A model generated the notes under the pieces. It searched no databases. It worked only from the letters and a program-made list of their open reading frames with translations, and was not told where the DNA came from. A program made the translations under genes and the position numbers. This document shows positions 1 through 8,774 of a stretch of 36,931 nucleotides of DNA, one piece after another (positions within the stretch are counted from its first letter, which is position 1; each line of letters begins with the position of its first letter). Source of the stretch: Plectonema radiosum NIES-515 (GTDB lineage Bacteria; Cyanobacteriota; Cyanobacteriia; Cyanobacteriales; Nostocaceae). The stretch lies in assembly GCF_025753815.1 (NCBI RefSeq), contig NZ_JAOWRF010000251.1:5794-42724 (forward strand). The letters run 5' to 3'.

Positions 1-199
1 AAAAACCCTCGTAAAGACGTTCCGGCGGAACGTCTCTACAATCGTGTGGAATGCGGAAGCCCCTCATTTTACCAAAAAACCCTCGTAAAGACGTTCCGGC
101 GGAACGTCTCTACAATCGTGTGGAATGCGGAAGCCCCTCATTTTACCAAAAAACCCTCGTAAAGACGTTCCGGCGGAACGTCTCTACAATCGTGTGGAA
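1..199. repeat. 74-bp tandem repeat, about 2.7 copies, each with a palindrome
   Basis: The same segment starts near 1, 75 and 149 with a 74-base period and almost no divergence. Each unit contains an imperfect palindrome (11-39, 85-113, 159-187) with arms GTAAAGACGTTCC and GGAACGTCTCTAC around a GGC centre. The third copy is cut after TGTGGAATG. The array has no unique spacers, so it is not a CRISPR. The palindrome belongs to a family found at several other places in this window. Confidence 0.9.
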
Positions 200-273
200 T
201 GACGAAAAATCATTATATAAGGGGTAATACCCCTGATTCGTCAACGGTATCCTTTAAGTTGTCGGGAATCTTA

Positions 274-843
274 TTATGCAATCGGTTGATTTTCATCATA
301 GTGATGAGAGTGTGAGAACTCAAACTCATTTTGATGTTCTCTACTTCCTCGATGCCTAATAGGACAATATTTGGTGTTAGCACTAACGCAATCCATATGT
401 GGCGTTTTGGCACACACTATTAGTAGCGTACCCAGAATAAATAATAAGCCACACATTGCGGCTGTTTGCATCGAAGAAATTTCTAACGCTCCGTGAACAA
501 CTACTTCTCGCAATACAGACACAATTGTTACCTCCACTGCTACACCAACAGAAATGCTATGTTCTTGTAAGTAAACCATGAGCAATCGAAACAACTCAAC
601 CAAAATCAAGATAAAGAGCATCTTGGAAGTCACATGTTTATAGTCTGATGCCTGGTGGGTGAGAGCAGTAAATATCCCCCACAACTGCATGACCATAACC
701 GCGAACAAAGTTAAACACAGGACGATCACGATTAAGTCTTGGAAAGCCTCCATATTGCGAACAATTGCATGTCGATCAAACCAGCGATCGCCAAATAAAA
801 ATTGACTCTTGAGGCGCTTTTGCTTGTACATTTGTATTCTCAT
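274..843 (-). CDS. PsiE-family phosphate-starvation-inducible-like membrane protein
   Basis: The 189-residue product has a basic N-terminus (about 1-35) and four predicted membrane segments, near 36-57, 72-92, 98-118 and 126-145. It ends in a His/Glu-rich cytoplasmic-type tail containing HSHHYDENQ. The arrangement, with the motif LFRLLMVYLQEHSISV between helices 2 and 3, fits the PsiE family (established name). The biochemical role of that family is unknown, and a link to phosphate starvation is known only for the E. coli member. The His-rich tail might bind metal (inference). It stands alone, with repeat DNA downstream and a pyrimidine-rich spacer upstream. Confidence 0.75.
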   Translation of the reverse strand: MRIQMYKQKRLKSQFLFGDRWFDRHAIVRNMEAFQDLIVIVLCLTLFAVMVMQLWGIFTALTHQASDYKHVTSKMLFILILVELFRLLMVYLQEHSISVGVAVEVTIVSVLREVVVHGALEISSMQTAAMCGLLFILGTLLIVCAKTPHMDCVSANTKYCPIRHRGSREHQNEFEFSHSHHYDENQPIA

Positions 844-1160
844 GGGAACAATTTGCGACTACACCAGCCCAACAAATCAACAAGAGGGGACTCATGTTAA
901 AGGGGAAAGGGTTTTTAAGAGGGGTTCATGGGTTCATGGGGTGGAGTCATTTAAAATCAGTCGAATGAAAAGTTAAAATATTTCAACATTTTCCCTTTTT
1001 CCTTTACCCTTTCCCCAAGATTGTTCATGGGGATTGGGACAAGAGCGATGGTTAAAAGCCTATGAACAAACCCTAATATTTCTTCCCTTTTCCCTTTTTT
1101 CCTTTCCCCTTTACCCCTCCTTGATAATTCTATTGTTACGCAATGTTAAGCAATCGCACC
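844..1160. other. Spacer with homopurine/homopyrimidine tracts, no gene seen
   Basis: This gap lies between the start of the PsiE-like gene and the 3' end of the TPR gene. It contains the short direct repeat GGGTTCATG (near 925-940) and several CCCTTTTCC-type pyrimidine tracts (near 990-1016 and 1083-1117), with a purine counterpart near 899-911. An open frame crosses it on the plus strand but is made of these tracts and overlaps the TPR gene, so no gene is called. Confidence 0.5.
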
Positions 1161-2099
1161 TCAACGGGGTTGATAATTTAAATTCTGTACTTGTTGTAAC
1201 AATTGGTCGGTATTTCTTGCCCACAAAGTATTATTCTGAGCATTATATAAATCTCTGGCATATTGTAATACTTGTGCTGCTTCTGGATATTGTCTTAATT
1301 GCATAAAAACTAACCCCGCACCGTAATAAGCGTTGGCATAATTTGAGTTTGCCTCAGCGGATTTTCTAAACGCTTCTAAAGCTTCTTGTGATTTACCTTG
1401 GTTATACCAAATCGTTCCCAAATTGTAATGAGCTTCTGAATATTTAGGATTAATTTTTACAGCTTTGCGAAATGCTTCTTTTGCTTGACCAACTTTGTTT
1501 TGTTGGAGATAACATATCCCCAGATGATAAGCTGATTCTGGTGCATTTTGGCTATATTCCATCGCTTTTTTAAAAGATGCGATCGCTTTATTCCAATCGC
1601 GTTGTTGCTCTCGTAGCAAGCCAAAATTATAATGTGCAAAACCCAGCTTGGAATCGAGTTGTAAAGCTCGTTGCAAGTAATCATTTGCCTGTTGTAAATT
1701 ATTACCTTCTAACAACGCTCCACCCAAATTAGCAAAAGCCGGTGCAAATTTAGGATCGGTTAGAGTTGCGCGATAAAATGCATCTGCCGCAGGTTGTAAT
1801 TGTCCGACTTGTCGCAGCGCTAACCCTAAATTATAATGTGCTGGTGCCAAATTCGGATCTAGCTGAATTGCTTGACCAAAATAGGCGATCGCATCTTCTA
1901 CCCTTCCCACATTTATCGCCTGCAAGCCTTGATTTAACCAATCTGTAGCAGTTTGATTACTATTATATTGCGCCAGCTTTAGGGGAGGGGAGGAGGAGGG
2001 GGGGAGGGGGAGAGAGGGTCCGGGGAAGAGAATGCCGCTACCCAACAAAATTAAACTTACCAGCTGGGGTATACGATATTTATAGAATGATAATTTCAT
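1161..2099 (-). CDS. Exported tetratricopeptide-repeat (TPR) protein
   Basis: The 312-residue product starts with a basic stretch and a hydrophobic segment (about 11-27), consistent with a signal peptide or lipid-side anchor. A Pro/Ser-rich stretch follows (about 27-40), and then about seven consecutive TPR units from residue 50 to 295, each with the typical A-x-Y-NLG and A-x-x-A-I-x-L-DP pattern. TPR arrays mediate protein-protein contacts, so the partner cannot be read from the sequence. The Pro/Ser stretch is encoded by a G-rich low-complexity tract on the plus strand (1981-2030), which may be a repeat that invaded the gene. The gene is divergent from the EF-G-like gene, with about 270 bases between them. 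Confidence 0.85.
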   Translation of the reverse strand: MKLSFYKYRIPQLVSLILLGSGILFPGPSLPLPPSSSPPLKLAQYNSNQTATDWLNQGLQAINVGRVEDAIAYFGQAIQLDPNLAPAHYNLGLALRQVGQLQPAADAFYRATLTDPKFAPAFANLGGALLEGNNLQQANDYLQRALQLDSKLGFAHYNFGLLREQQRDWNKAIASFKKAMEYSQNAPESAYHLGICYLQQNKVGQAKEAFRKAVKINPKYSEAHYNLGTIWYNQGKSQEALEAFRKSAEANSNYANAYYGAGLVFMQLRQYPEAAQVLQYARDLYNAQNNTLWARNTDQLLQQVQNLNYQPR

Positions 2100-2373
2100 G
2101 AATTTTCGCTCCTCTTAACACCTTTAGTGACGTTTCATTCACAAAAAGTTTTGTTTTAACTGAATGTTTTTACAAAACTTTGGAATTTTGTATCAAAGTT
2201 TGTACAACTTAAATTTTCTTCAGGTAAATCTTACAACAAGCTACGATTTTTTGTTAACAAGGTTAAAAGAAGGATAATGACAAATTAAAGACGGGGTAAC
2301 AATCAGACATCAAGATTTTTATTCCCAAATAAATCTGCATATGCGGCTGTTAGCTCACCGCAAGGGAGGTTTT

Positions 2374-4407
2374 ATGAACGACAAAGTAAAATCGGGTTCG
2401 CGGAACGTTGCAATTGTCGGTCCTTATTTAAGCGGGAAGACCACATTACTAGAAAGTTTGTTATTTGTCACAGGATCAATTTCCCGCAAAGGCAATGTCA
2501 AAGATGGGAATACAATAGGAGATAGTGCGGCAGCAGAGCGCGATCGCCATATGAGTGTCGAGGTAAGTACAGCAAGCACTCAATACAACGATATTCGCTT
2601 CACTTTTATTGATTGTCCGGGTTCGGTGGAATTTGCCCAAGAAACCTACAACGCTTTAATGGGAGTCGATGCAGCAATTGTAGTTTGCGAACCCATACGC
2701 GAACGCGTTCTCAGCCTAGCACCTTTATTTAAATTCCTGGACGATTGGGAAATTCCCCATCTCGTCTTTGTTAACAAAATGGATCGCGCTAATATCCATG
2801 TTTTAGAAACTTTACACGCTCTAAAAGCTGTTTCTAGCCGTCCTTTAGTAGCGCACCAATATCCCATTATGAATGGGGAACAGCTAACCGGCTTTATCGA
2901 TTTAGTCACAGAACAAGCTTATCAATATCATCCGGGGGCACCTGCCGATCCGATCCCGTTTCCCGAATCTCTTCAAGAAGAAGAACACATCGCACGAGCG
3001 GAAATGCTCGAAGCGTTAGCAAATTTTGACGATCATTTACTCGAAGAACTTTTAGAAGACATCGAACCGGACAAAGAAGAAATTATCAAAGATTTAAAAC
3101 TTGAATTAAGCGCAGATTTAGTTGTACCTGTTTTCTTTGGTATTGCCGAACTTGATTATGGTGTGCGACCTTTATTAGAAGCTTTATTACAAGAAGCACC
3201 CGAACCAGAAACCACCGCAAAACGCCGTTTGAAAGACTTTAAAGGCGATGCTACCATAGCGCAGGTTCTGAAAACCTATTATACTCCTCAAGGTGGCAAA
3301 CTCTCTTTAGTGCGTGTTTGGCGCGGTAAACTAACTGATGGTATTCTCCTCAACGGTGTTCGTGCTGGGGGAATTTATCGGCTCATGGGACAACAACAGC
3401 GATCGCTAACTGAAGCTGATGCTGGGGAAATTGTCGCTTTAAGCCGTTTAGAAAATGTCAAAACTGGGGATACACTTTCTTGTCAGCAATCAAAGGAATT
3501 ACCAAAAGCTGAACAATTAGAACCAGTTTATGCTCTGGCAATTACTCCCGAAAACCGCAACGATGAAGTTAAACTCAGCAGTGCGATCGCAAAGCTGTTA
3601 GAAGAAGATCCATCTCTTGCTTGGGAACAACACGGTGACACTCACGAAGTTATTCTGTGGGGACAAGGTGAAATACATTTGCAAGTTGCTTTAGATAGAC
3701 TGCGCCGCAAGTATAATTTACCAATGACAACTCACTTGCCGCAAGTTCCTTACAAAGAAACCATCCGCAAAGCTGTAGAATCAATTCACGGGCGCTACAA
3801 ACACCAAAGCGGTGGACACGGGCAGTTTGGCGATGTTTTTCTAGATATTAAACCTTTAGGACGGGGTGAAGGCTTTAATTTTAGCGATCGCATTGTCGGT
3901 GGTGTCGTTCCCAAACAGTACATTCCTGGGGTAGAAATGGGTGTACGCGAATTTTTAGCACACGGTCCCTTGGGTTTCCCTGTGGTAGATGTAGCGGTAA
4001 CTTTGACGAATGGTTCTTATCATAATGTTGATAGTTCCGAACAAGCGTTTAAGCAAGCTGCCCGATTAGCAATGCAAACAGGAATACCCCAAGGAGAACC
4101 CACTTTGCTAGAACCGATTCTGCATGTGGAAGTCACAACCCCCAACGAATTTACCTCCAAAGCGCTGCAATTATTAAGTGGTAAGCGGGGTCAGATTTTG
4201 GGGTATGAAGGTAGAAACGATTGGCAAGGATGGGACAATATCTCAGCATATTTGCCCCAAGCCGAAATGCACGACTTTATAATAGAGTTGCGATCGCTTA
4301 CTTTAGGTGTTGGTTCCTTCCACTGGAATTATGACCATCTCCAAGAGGTGCCGGAAAAACTCACCGAACGCATTGTTAGTATTAATGGTAACGGCAATAG
4401 AAAGTAA
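2374..4407 (+). CDS. EF-G-like translational GTPase (EF-G2 type)
   Basis: The 677-residue product has the domain order of elongation factor G. Its GTPase shows a P-loop GPYLSGKT (about 16-23), a G3 box DCPG and a G4 box NKMD; EF-G domains II to V follow, including the QSGGHGQFGDV stretch of domain IV. The start at 2374 is chosen over an in-frame ATG at 2341 because AAGGGAGG lies at 2362-2369. The P-loop lacks the HxDxGKT form and the switch I RGITI motif of canonical EF-G is replaced by MSVEV, placing it with the EF-G-like paralogs rather than the housekeeping fusA, which in cyanobacteria sits with rpsL, rpsG and tuf. Its role at the ribosome is not established. A short related fragment lies downstream. 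Confidence 0.85.
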   Translation: MNDKVKSGSRNVAIVGPYLSGKTTLLESLLFVTGSISRKGNVKDGNTIGDSAAAERDRHMSVEVSTASTQYNDIRFTFIDCPGSVEFAQETYNALMGVDAAIVVCEPIRERVLSLAPLFKFLDDWEIPHLVFVNKMDRANIHVLETLHALKAVSSRPLVAHQYPIMNGEQLTGFIDLVTEQAYQYHPGAPADPIPFPESLQEEEHIARAEMLEALANFDDHLLEELLEDIEPDKEEIIKDLKLELSADLVVPVFFGIAELDYGVRPLLEALLQEAPEPETTAKRRLKDFKGDATIAQVLKTYYTPQGGKLSLVRVWRGKLTDGILLNGVRAGGIYRLMGQQQRSLTEADAGEIVALSRLENVKTGDTLSCQQSKELPKAEQLEPVYALAITPENRNDEVKLSSAIAKLLEEDPSLAWEQHGDTHEVILWGQGEIHLQVALDRLRRKYNLPMTTHLPQVPYKETIRKAVESIHGRYKHQSGGHGQFGDVFLDIKPLGRGEGFNFSDRIVGGVVPKQYIPGVEMGVREFLAHGPLGFPVVDVAVTLTNGSYHNVDSSEQAFKQAARLAMQTGIPQGEPTLLEPILHVEVTTPNEFTSKALQLLSGKRGQILGYEGRNDWQGWDNISAYLPQAEMHDFIIELRSLTLGVGSFHWNYDHLQEVPEKLTERIVSINGNGNRK

Positions 4408-4452
4408 TTTGGGATTTGAGATTAATCTAGAATTTACTGCATTTGCTCTAGG

Positions 4453-4476
4453 GACACCTTTTGTAGGTGTCTTTTC
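4453..4476 (+). terminator. Rho-independent terminator after the EF-G-like gene
   Basis: A stem GACACC/GGTGTC (4453-4458 with 4466-4471) with loop TTTTGTA is followed by TTTTCT. It lies 45 bases past the stop codon of the EF-G-like gene. The stem is short, so efficiency is uncertain. Confidence 0.65.
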
Positions 4477-4619
4477 TAATTGTACGGTACTTGTGCTGTT
4501 ATCTTCGGCTTCACTTAGACTGGCTTGTTGGGCGATCGCATGAAAGCAGATGTTCTTGACGCGGTTAAATATAAATCTGCTTGCGAACTTTTTTTGCTAC
4601 AGTTTAACTTGATTTTTAA

Positions 4620-4709
4620 TAGACCTCTTGCATAAATATTTTTTTTCTCACGCAAAGGCGCAAAGGCGCAAAGAAGATAATGAAAATAAGGACTTTTGCA
4701 AGAGGTCTA
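4620..4709. mobile_element. MITE-like 90-bp element with 13-bp terminal inverted repeats
   Basis: The ends TAGACCTCTTGCA (4620-4632) and TGCAAGAGGTCTA (4697-4709) are perfect inverted repeats. The interior is non-coding and carries the repeated unit GCGCAAAGG. The ends begin and finish with TA, which could be the duplicated target (inference). There is no transposase, so it would depend on an element elsewhere. The size and structure are those of a miniature inverted-repeat transposable element. Confidence 0.6.
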
Positions 4710-4771
4710 ATGTCCATATTCTATTTTACATTACTTTCTGTAAAATATTAGGGGATTTCAAGTTTGATGGG

Positions 4772-4813
4772 GAATTGCGATCGCTGACTTTAGGTATCGG
4801 TTCCTTCCACTTG
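4772..4813 (+). pseudogene. Short fragment related to the 3' part of the EF-G-like gene
   Basis: This stretch would encode ELRSLTLGIGSFH. The EF-G-like gene encodes ELRSLTLGVGSFH at 4285-4323. Over about 40 bases the two differ at only about four positions, and both contain HIP1. Resemblance stops on both sides, with no open frame upstream. It is either the relic of a second copy of the gene's 3' end or a small local duplication. Confidence 0.6.
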
Positions 4814-4989
4814 GTGTTTTTTTTTGCAAATCGACAAAGGTGGGTATCCACTCTGATATGGATCTGACTGAGCGACAGAACTTAAGTTTTTTTGCACCGA
4901 CCTCCAATGTTATCTTCAAAGACATTGACATATTCAGCTGATTTGGAGAATCATCAAAGGGACATCGGCTAGTGGATGTAGAGGAAACT

Positions 4990-7185
4990 ATGCATATTGA
5001 CACAGTTATTCTCGTTTTGATTGAGGTGCTAATTGTAATTGGAATGTCATGCTTAATGCGATTGGCATTCTTGAGGATTAAGCAACCCCTGGTAATTGGT
5101 GAGATTGTTGCCGGCATTACGCTTGGACCATCATTATTTGGTTGGGTTGCTCCTAATTTAGCCGCTACCCTGTTCCCACCAGAAACTGTTCCCTTTCTAA
5201 ATGTTTTATCTCAGGTGGGACTGATATTTTTCATGTTTCTGATTGGGTTGGAGTTAGATATAAAGTACCTCAGAGGAAAAAAAAATGTAGCAATTTTTAC
5301 TGTTGCAATATCAGCCTTAGTAGCATTTGCCTTAGCAACTTTATTAGCTTTGTTACTGTATCCGTTGCTTTCTCATGGCAATGTTTCATTTACCGCTTTT
5401 GCACTATTTTTGGCATCGGCAACATCAATTACAGCATTTCCAGTGCTTGCCAGAATAATTACTGACAAAAACTTCCAGCCAACGTACTTGGGAACTTTGG
5501 CACTAACTTCTGCCGCTGTGAATGATTTGATAGCTTGGTGTTTGTTAGCACTAGGAATCGCTATAGCTAGAGAAGGTAGTATTGGTACTTGGCACACAAT
5601 TATTGCTAGCTTGCTTTACATCGGGTTTATGATGACGGTAGGACGAACTTTTCTCAAACGTCTTGCGATCTACTATCGTCGCACCAAACACCTTAACCAA
5701 TTAGTTCTAGCTTTAATTTACATGGGAGTAGTTGCTTCCGCTTTGATTACCGAACTAATTGGTATTCACTTGATTTTTGGAGCATTTTTGCTGGGGACGA
5801 TAATGCCCAAGAATGCTGGTTTGGTGCGGGAAATAGCGAGAAAAACTGAAGATTTCGTGTTGAGATTTCTGCTACCAGTATTTTTCGCTTACAGTGGTTT
5901 GCGGACGGAAATCGGCTTAGTTAACCGTCCGGAATTGTGGTTGTTATGTGGATTGGTGTTATTTGTGGCGATCGCCGGAAAGTACCTAGGCACTTATGTA
6001 GCAGCTCGCTTTTCCGGAATTGAAAAACGCGAAGCCTCAGCACTGGGTTGGTTAATGAATACTCGCGGTTTAACCGAACTGATAGTATTAAATATTGGTT
6101 TGTCGTTGGGAGTAATTACGCCTTTACTTTTCACCATGCTAGTGATTGTGGCATTAGTAACCACATTTATGACCTCGCCTTTGTTAGAGTGGATATATGC
6201 GAGCATGGTAATCGGACTACATGTGGTTGAAAAAGAAGATGAACCAGAAGCGAGTAGAGAAATTATAGCGACGGTGGACTCTTACGATCAAAGTTACCGG
6301 ATTTTAGTCCCAGTCGCGAATCCAAGTACACAAAAAGGTTTAGTACAGTTAGCAGTAGCGATCGCTCTCAACTACCAACAACCTACAGCTGTTCATCCTC
6401 TCAGTTTGATTGAACTTTCAGAAGATTATGCCTTTGAAAGTACCCCAGTTGAGACAAACCGATTAATCGAAGAACGTCGGCAACAGCTAGAAGAATTAAT
6501 TGATACCTTGGAGCCGCCGTCTACACGCTCTTACGTACATCCCATAATTCGCATCTCTAGTAACGTTGCACAAGAAACAGCAGAGATAGCCGAACTCGAA
6601 CCAGCTGATTTAATTTTAGTGGGATGGCATCGCCCAGCTTTTAGTAATAATCGCTTAGGCGGGCGAGTTGGTCAAATTCTCACGACAGCAACCGTTGATG
6701 TCGCAGTGTTTATAGACAGAGGCAAAGTGCGCTTAGAAAATTTGTTGGTGCCCTACTCTGCAAATATCCACGATGATTTAGCACTGATACTTGCGTTGAG
6801 ACTGCTGATAAATCGTGATACTTGCCTGTTAAAGATTTTACAGGTAGTCTCAGAAAATCGCGTCAAAAATGAAATGAGCTACGAGTTGCACAAAATGATG
6901 GAGCAATTGCCTCAAAGTGTAAGCGATCGCATTGACATTCAAAGGATTGAAGCCTCTGAGCCAATCCAAGCCGTAGTCAAAGCCTCAGAACGGGTAGACC
7001 TCACTATTGCCGGTACCAGCCGTGCTTGGGGCATTGAACGTCAAACCCTCGGACGTTATACAGACGAACTAGCAATTCAGTGTCGTTCCTCACTTTTGAT
7101 TACCCGTCGTTACAGTCAAGTCTCCTCTCACTTAGCCTCAGTCCTTGCTGATGCTAACACTCACGAATCAGCACTTAGAGGATAG
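4990..7185 (+). CDS. CPA2-type cation/proton antiporter with C-terminal stress-protein-like domain
   Basis: The 731-residue membrane protein exchanges a monovalent cation (Na+ or K+) for protons, by family. The first 410 residues form 11-13 hydrophobic helices with the Kef/NapA-type motifs QPLVIGEIVAGITLGPS near the N-terminus and ALTSAAVNDLIAWCLLA mid-way, where the ND pair corresponds to the ion-binding ND/DD site. Residues 430-725 are soluble and resemble two tandem universal-stress-protein-like halves (ILVPVANPSTQKG and NLLVPYSANIHDD starts), probably regulatory. The start at ATG 4990 has AGAGGA four bases upstream; a GTG at 4972 with AAGGGA is the alternative. It appears monocistronic, and ion preference cannot be told. 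Confidence 0.85.
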   Translation: MHIDTVILVLIEVLIVIGMSCLMRLAFLRIKQPLVIGEIVAGITLGPSLFGWVAPNLAATLFPPETVPFLNVLSQVGLIFFMFLIGLELDIKYLRGKKNVAIFTVAISALVAFALATLLALLLYPLLSHGNVSFTAFALFLASATSITAFPVLARIITDKNFQPTYLGTLALTSAAVNDLIAWCLLALGIAIAREGSIGTWHTIIASLLYIGFMMTVGRTFLKRLAIYYRRTKHLNQLVLALIYMGVVASALITELIGIHLIFGAFLLGTIMPKNAGLVREIARKTEDFVLRFLLPVFFAYSGLRTEIGLVNRPELWLLCGLVLFVAIAGKYLGTYVAARFSGIEKREASALGWLMNTRGLTELIVLNIGLSLGVITPLLFTMLVIVALVTTFMTSPLLEWIYASMVIGLHVVEKEDEPEASREIIATVDSYDQSYRILVPVANPSTQKGLVQLAVAIALNYQQPTAVHPLSLIELSEDYAFESTPVETNRLIEERRQQLEELIDTLEPPSTRSYVHPIIRISSNVAQETAEIAELEPADLILVGWHRPAFSNNRLGGRVGQILTTATVDVAVFIDRGKVRLENLLVPYSANIHDDLALILALRLLINRDTCLLKILQVVSENRVKNEMSYELHKMMEQLPQSVSDRIDIQRIEASEPIQAVVKASERVDLTIAGTSRAWGIERQTLGRYTDELAIQCRSSLLITRRYSQVSSHLASVLADANTHESALRG

Positions 7186-7191
7186 GAGAAG

Positions 7192-7228
7192 GGGGGATGG
7201 GGAGATGGGGAGATGGGAGATGGGGAGA
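7192..7228. repeat. GGGGAGAT short tandem repeat
   Basis: A G-rich run of GGGGAGAT and GGGAGAT units follows the antiporter stop codon by a few bases. It is a low-complexity spacer repeat of the type common between cyanobacterial genes. Confidence 0.7.
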
Positions 7229-7288
7229 AACAAGAATTATTCTCCTTAGACATCTCCAAAATTTAATTATGCGTTGCCCGAAACACTT

Positions 7289-7317
7289 GTAGAGACGTAG
7301 CATTGCTACGTCTCTAC
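7289..7317. repeat. GTAGAGACG-family palindrome
   Basis: Perfect 14-base arms GTAGAGACGTAGCA (7289-7302) and TGCTACGTCTCTAC (7304-7317) surround a single T. The 5' flank AAACACTTG resembles the flanks of the copies at 8947 and 14851. As RNA or single-stranded DNA it would form a strong hairpin. Confidence 0.85.
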
Positions 7318-7448
7318 CTCTCTACGTCTCTACCTCTCTACGTCTCTACCTCTCTACGTCTCTACCTCTCTACGTCTCTACCTCTCTACGTCTCTACCTC
7401 TCTACGTCTCTACCTCTCTACGTCTCTACCTCTCTACGTCTCTACGTC
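7308..7448. repeat. 16-bp tandem repeat, about 8.8 copies
   Basis: The unit ACGTCTCTACCTCTCT repeats with almost no variation. It begins inside the right arm of the palindrome at 7289-7317, so it appears to have grown by slippage from that arm. Open frames through it are a by-product of the repeat. The rest of the 7186-7648 gap shows no gene. Confidence 0.9.
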
Positions 7449-7648
7449 TAAGGCTACCAGATGTCTATTGTCCCCTTGTCCCACCCTTCGCGGGCGTGAG
7501 GGCGAATAAAGCGCAACCTCACATAGAATTGGTATTAGTTATAATTCAACTTCAGATGTTAGATAAAAATAATCTTGCAGGTGAAAGATATTCCTAAAAC
7601 GATTAAATTTACAGCCACACAGCAAACAAAAGCCAAAGGACACAAATA

Positions 7649-8665
7649 ATGGTAATGGTGTTGAGGATTAAGCAATTTTTTCTTTATGTCAGTTTGTTTG
7701 GTTTATTCACAGCAATTACTCTCAAAACTAATAGCAGTATTGCAGCCCCAGCCGCAAGGCTAGAAGATTGGCACTTTTACCCAGAAGCTTTTCAACTAGA
7801 AATTAATCTCTCAGCAGGTACAACACCGCGCTACTTTTATCTTGCCCAACCCCCACGCATGGTTGTAGATTTGCCTGATACCAAATTAGGCTATGTTCCC
7901 ACCCTACAAAATTATTCTGGAGCAATTCAAAGAATTCGCGTTTCCCAATTAAATGCAAACGTAACTCGCATAGTCTTAGATTTAGCACCAGGAACTTCTT
8001 TAGATCCAAATCAGGTGCAACTGCAACCGATTTCCGCGCAAAATACCACTCGCTGGGTTTTACGTCCTTTGATTGCTGGGGGTACATCTTCTCAACAAGA
8101 AAACTATCCACCGCCTAGCAACTATCCACCAAATAATTATCCACCACCTAGCAACTATCCACCAAATAATTATCCACCGCCTAGCAACTATCCACCAAAT
8201 AATTATCCACCGCCTAGCAACTATCCATCAAATAATTATCCACCGCCTAGCAACTATCCATCAAATAATTATCCACCAAATAATTATCCACCGCCTAGCA
8301 ACTATCCATCAAACAACTACCCACCACCTAGTAACCTACCACCAAACAACTACCCACCACCTAGTAACCTACCACCAAGTAACTACAACTATCCACCACC
8401 TAGCAACCTACCACCAAGTAGCTCTAACAACTCACAGATACCCTTGGTAACAGTACCCCCGCTGAATTCTAACAACCCTACTCAACAACCTGGTTCTGTT
8501 CTTCCCCCAGGGAGTTTCCCAAATCAGCCTGGTAATTTTAATAGCGCTCCTCTTAGTGTCGGTGCCCCCGGTTTTCCTGTTCAAACCGTCCCTAACTATC
8601 CAGCCAATGTTCCTAATTCTGGGGTATTTGAGTTTGGTCAACCCTTCCCCAACTCCAATAGGTAA
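7649..8665 (+). CDS. Exported AMIN-domain protein with Pro/Asn/Tyr-rich repeat tail
   Basis: The 338-residue product has a signal-peptide-like N-terminus (about 1-32, ending in IAAPAA) and an AMIN domain (about 38-143, with QPPRMVVDLPDT and VTRIVLDLAPG). AMIN domains target periplasmic proteins such as AmiC or secretin-type proteins to septal peptidoglycan or the envelope. Residues 152-265 are a repeat built from NYPPPSNYPPN, encoded by a tandem array (8102-8420) with 33-base units. The last 70 residues are also Pro/Asn-rich. No amidase domain is present, so a structural or adaptor role in the envelope is more likely (inference). AAAGGA at 7635-7640 supports the ATG at 7649. Confidence 0.8.
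   Translation: MVMVLRIKQFFLYVSLFGLFTAITLKTNSSIAAPAARLEDWHFYPEAFQLEINLSAGTTPRYFYLAQPPRMVVDLPDTKLGYVPTLQNYSGAIQRIRVSQLNANVTRIVLDLAPGTSLDPNQVQLQPISAQNTTRWVLRPLIAGGTSSQQENYPPPSNYPPNNYPPPSNYPPNNYPPPSNYPPNNYPPPSNYPSNNYPPPSNYPSNNYPPNNYPPPSNYPSNNYPPPSNLPPNNYPPPSNLPPSNYNYPPPSNLPPSSSNNSQIPLVTVPPLNSNNPTQQPGSVLPPGSFPNQPGNFNSAPLSVGAPGFPVQTVPNYPANVPNSGVFEFGQPFPNSNR
8102..8420 (+). repeat. In-frame minisatellite in the AMIN-protein gene (33-bp units)
   Basis: Units encoding NYPPPSNYPPN recur about seven times, then give way to degenerate forms encoding NLPPNNYPPPS and SNYNYPPPSN. All period changes keep the reading frame. Copy number is likely to differ between strains (inference). Confidence 0.85.
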
Positions 8666-8774
8666 GCGACTTCTCTGTGAAGATGTATTAGACAACCTAT
8701 TTGAAAAAGAATTATTGTGACGATTCTGTGCTACGTCTCTAGGGGTTCTGGATAACGCATATTTAAATTCGGTC

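Noticed and set aside
1-199. Possible CRISPR array
   Set aside because: The 74-base units are contiguous and identical, with no unique spacers and no cas genes nearby.
1034-1306. 90-residue plus-strand frame
   Set aside because: It comes from pyrimidine tracts and overlaps the 3' end of the TPR gene on the other strand.
4628-4867. 79-residue open frame containing GELRSLTLGIGSFH
   Set aside because: Most of it is the MITE-like element and spacer; only the short EF-G-like fragment has an evident origin, so it is reported as a relic.
7303-7509. Leu/Ser/Thr repeat frame of 68 residues
   Set aside because: It is a translation of the 16-bp tandem array.
8073-8450. 125-residue frame of His/Ile repeats
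   Set aside because: It is an out-of-frame reading of the AMIN gene's repeat tail, which has a clear signal peptide and AMIN domain in the other frame.
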